Assembly (NCBI RefSeq): GCF_027497255.1
Contig: NZ_CP114903.1
Location: 3,100,001 to 3,164,000, forward strand
Direction of reading: 5' to 3'
Length of the DNA stretch: 64,000 nt
From: Micromonospora sp. WMMD882
GTDB lineage: Bacteria > Actinomycetota > Actinomycetes > Mycobacteriales > Micromonosporaceae
The notes beneath the pieces are model-generated. The model searched no databases, had not been told where the DNA came from, and saw only the letters and a program-made list of their open reading frames with translations. How positions within the stretch are numbered: position 1 is the first letter of the stretch; each line of letters begins with the position of its first letter. Shown here in pieces: positions 63,253-64,000 of the stretch. Both the position numbers and the translations under genes were made by a program.

Positions 63253-64000
63253 CCCCGACCGGCCCGTCGAGCCGCAGGTTCGGCGGGGCGTACGCGACGT
63301 AGATCAGCCCGAGCGGGTTACCGGCCGCGAGCAGGGCCAGCCGGGCGGAGCGCACCGCCCGACCGATCGACTCCCGCCGGTTGACGAAGGCGTCCAGGAC
63401 CAGCCGGCCGAACGTCTCGGCCAGCGACTCGTACGTGACGATCTCGGTGCCGATGACGCCGGAGGCGAGCGCCCGGGTGACGAACGCGTCCACGAAGGAC
63501 ATCGCGTAGCGGGGCTCGACGGCGGCCGTCCGGCAGCCGTTGAGGAACACCAGTGGCCGCCCCTCGGGCCAGTACACGTCGCCGTCGGCGATCTGCAGGT
63601 AGCTGATCCCGGACGCCTCCGGCGGACCGACCAGCAGCAGCGGCTCCCCGTCGACGATCGCCCCGTGACAGAAGAAGTAGACGAGCTGGGTCACCGGCTC
63701 CGCCGCCCGCAACGCGGCGAGCATGCCCTCCCGGTCGGCGTGCAGTTGCGACTCCGGGCTGCCCAGGCCGCGCACCCAGCTCGGGTGGGGGCCGGCGAAC
63801 TCCTGCGAGATGCCCACCACGCACCGGGGCCGCCCGCCGCACCGGATGAGGTGCCCGCCGCTACCCACGTCGTGCGGCTTTCCCCGGGCCGGGTGCGCCG
63901 ACAGGGCCGAACGGGGCAGGCCGAGCTCGTGCCGGAAGCCCCAGAACCCGGCCGGGCAGACCACCGACCGGTCCCCGTACGAGGGACACTCGCCCTGGAA
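63230..64000 (-). CDS. CHAT-domain protein, 5'-truncated by window end
   Basis: The frame is open to base 64000, so the N-terminus is missing; 256 residues are visible. It is a CHAT (caspase-HetF-associated) domain: the lead CPSYGDRSVVCPAGFWGFRHELGLP, the catalytic His in YFFCHGAIVDGE and the catalytic Cys in FLNGCRTAAVEP, then MSFVDAFVTRALASGVIGTE. Both dyad residues are intact, so protease activity is plausible. CHAT proteins act in bacterial immunity and cell-death modules. Upstream partners would be outside the window. Confidence 0.88.
   Translation of the reverse strand, partial: FQGECPSYGDRSVVCPAGFWGFRHELGLPRSALSAHPARGKPHDVGSGGHLIRCGGRPRCVVGISQEFAGPHPSWVRGLGSPESQLHADREGMLAALRAAEPVTQLVYFFCHGAIVDGEPLLLVGPPEASGISYLQIADGDVYWPEGRPLVFLNGCRTAAVEPRYAMSFVDAFVTRALASGVIGTEIVTYESLAETFGRLVLDAFVNRRESIGRAVRSARLALLAAGNPLGLIYVAYAPPNLRLDGPVGVSPGPAG

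Overview
The window is chromosomal DNA from a high-GC actinomycete. Codons almost always end in G or C, GTG starts are common, and many genes start a few bases after a TANNNT -10 box with no ribosome binding site. The gene content (CysO/CysM/Mec, ClpS beside DUF2017, an Rv1339-type MBL protein with rph and rdgB, AAA-LuxR regulators, GH12+CBM2 and GH30 enzymes) fits Micromonosporaceae, probably Micromonospora or a close relative. The genus is an inference from gene content; no 16S gene is present.

Layout. 1-2031: 3' part of a TPR-type regulator overlapping a flavoprotein, with a convergent YdcF protein. 2198-5831: tRNA-Lys, two tandem lipoprotein L,D-transpeptidases, a small membrane protein and tRNA-His. 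5939-7938: oligoribonuclease and a GT87 mannosyltransferase, divergent and both apparently leaderless. 8136-16003: an ECF sigma / zinc-finger anti-sigma pair flanked by exported copper and thiol-redox genes (YcnI, CopC-CopD, MauE/DoxX, DsbA-like). 15990-18832: a CbiMNQO cobalt/nickel ECF transporter with a Nur-like palindrome over its -35 box. 18907-22109: Bcp peroxiredoxin, an HNH/HTH protein whose 3' end overlaps tRNA-Leu, MOSC protein, methyltransferase.

22256-30293 is a complete histidine-degradation locus: an RpiR/SIS regulator, hutU, an M20 amidohydrolase, hutF, hutI and hutH. The M20 enzyme sits where an N-formylglutamate deformylase (HutG) is expected. 30347-36096: a frameshifted AEC permease gene, rdgB, rph, two GT-B glycosyltransferases and the MBL phosphodiesterase-like gene behind a 27-codon leaderless ORF. 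37153-39036: cysM, cysO and mec, the sulfur-carrier cysteine pathway; CysO carries a tail after its Gly-Gly. 39170-48949: aldo/keto reductase, DUF2017, clpS, two proteins with 18-bp Gly/Pro coding minisatellites (one of them at 36172-37008), a large AAA-LuxR regulator, pncB, pncA and an MFS exporter.

49187-52807: a Kef-type antiporter fused to a UBP-type zinc finger, a minimal KhtT-like partner, and ctaD. 52922-60352: carbohydrate region with an FAD monooxygenase, a GH12-CBM2 cellulase behind a near-perfect CebR box, aldo/keto reductase, GH15, cupin and GH30. 60434-64000: a membrane-anchored GlnH-like binding protein overlapping a polytopic membrane protein, two small membrane proteins, and a convergent CHAT-domain protease-like gene cut by the window end.

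No CRISPR array, transposase, integrase, prophage or rRNA gene was seen. The points most worth following are the M20 enzyme in the hut locus, the CysO tail, the antiporter-zinc-finger fusion, the three copper-cluster proteins with a histidine predicted right after the signal peptide, and the Nur-like operator on cbiM.
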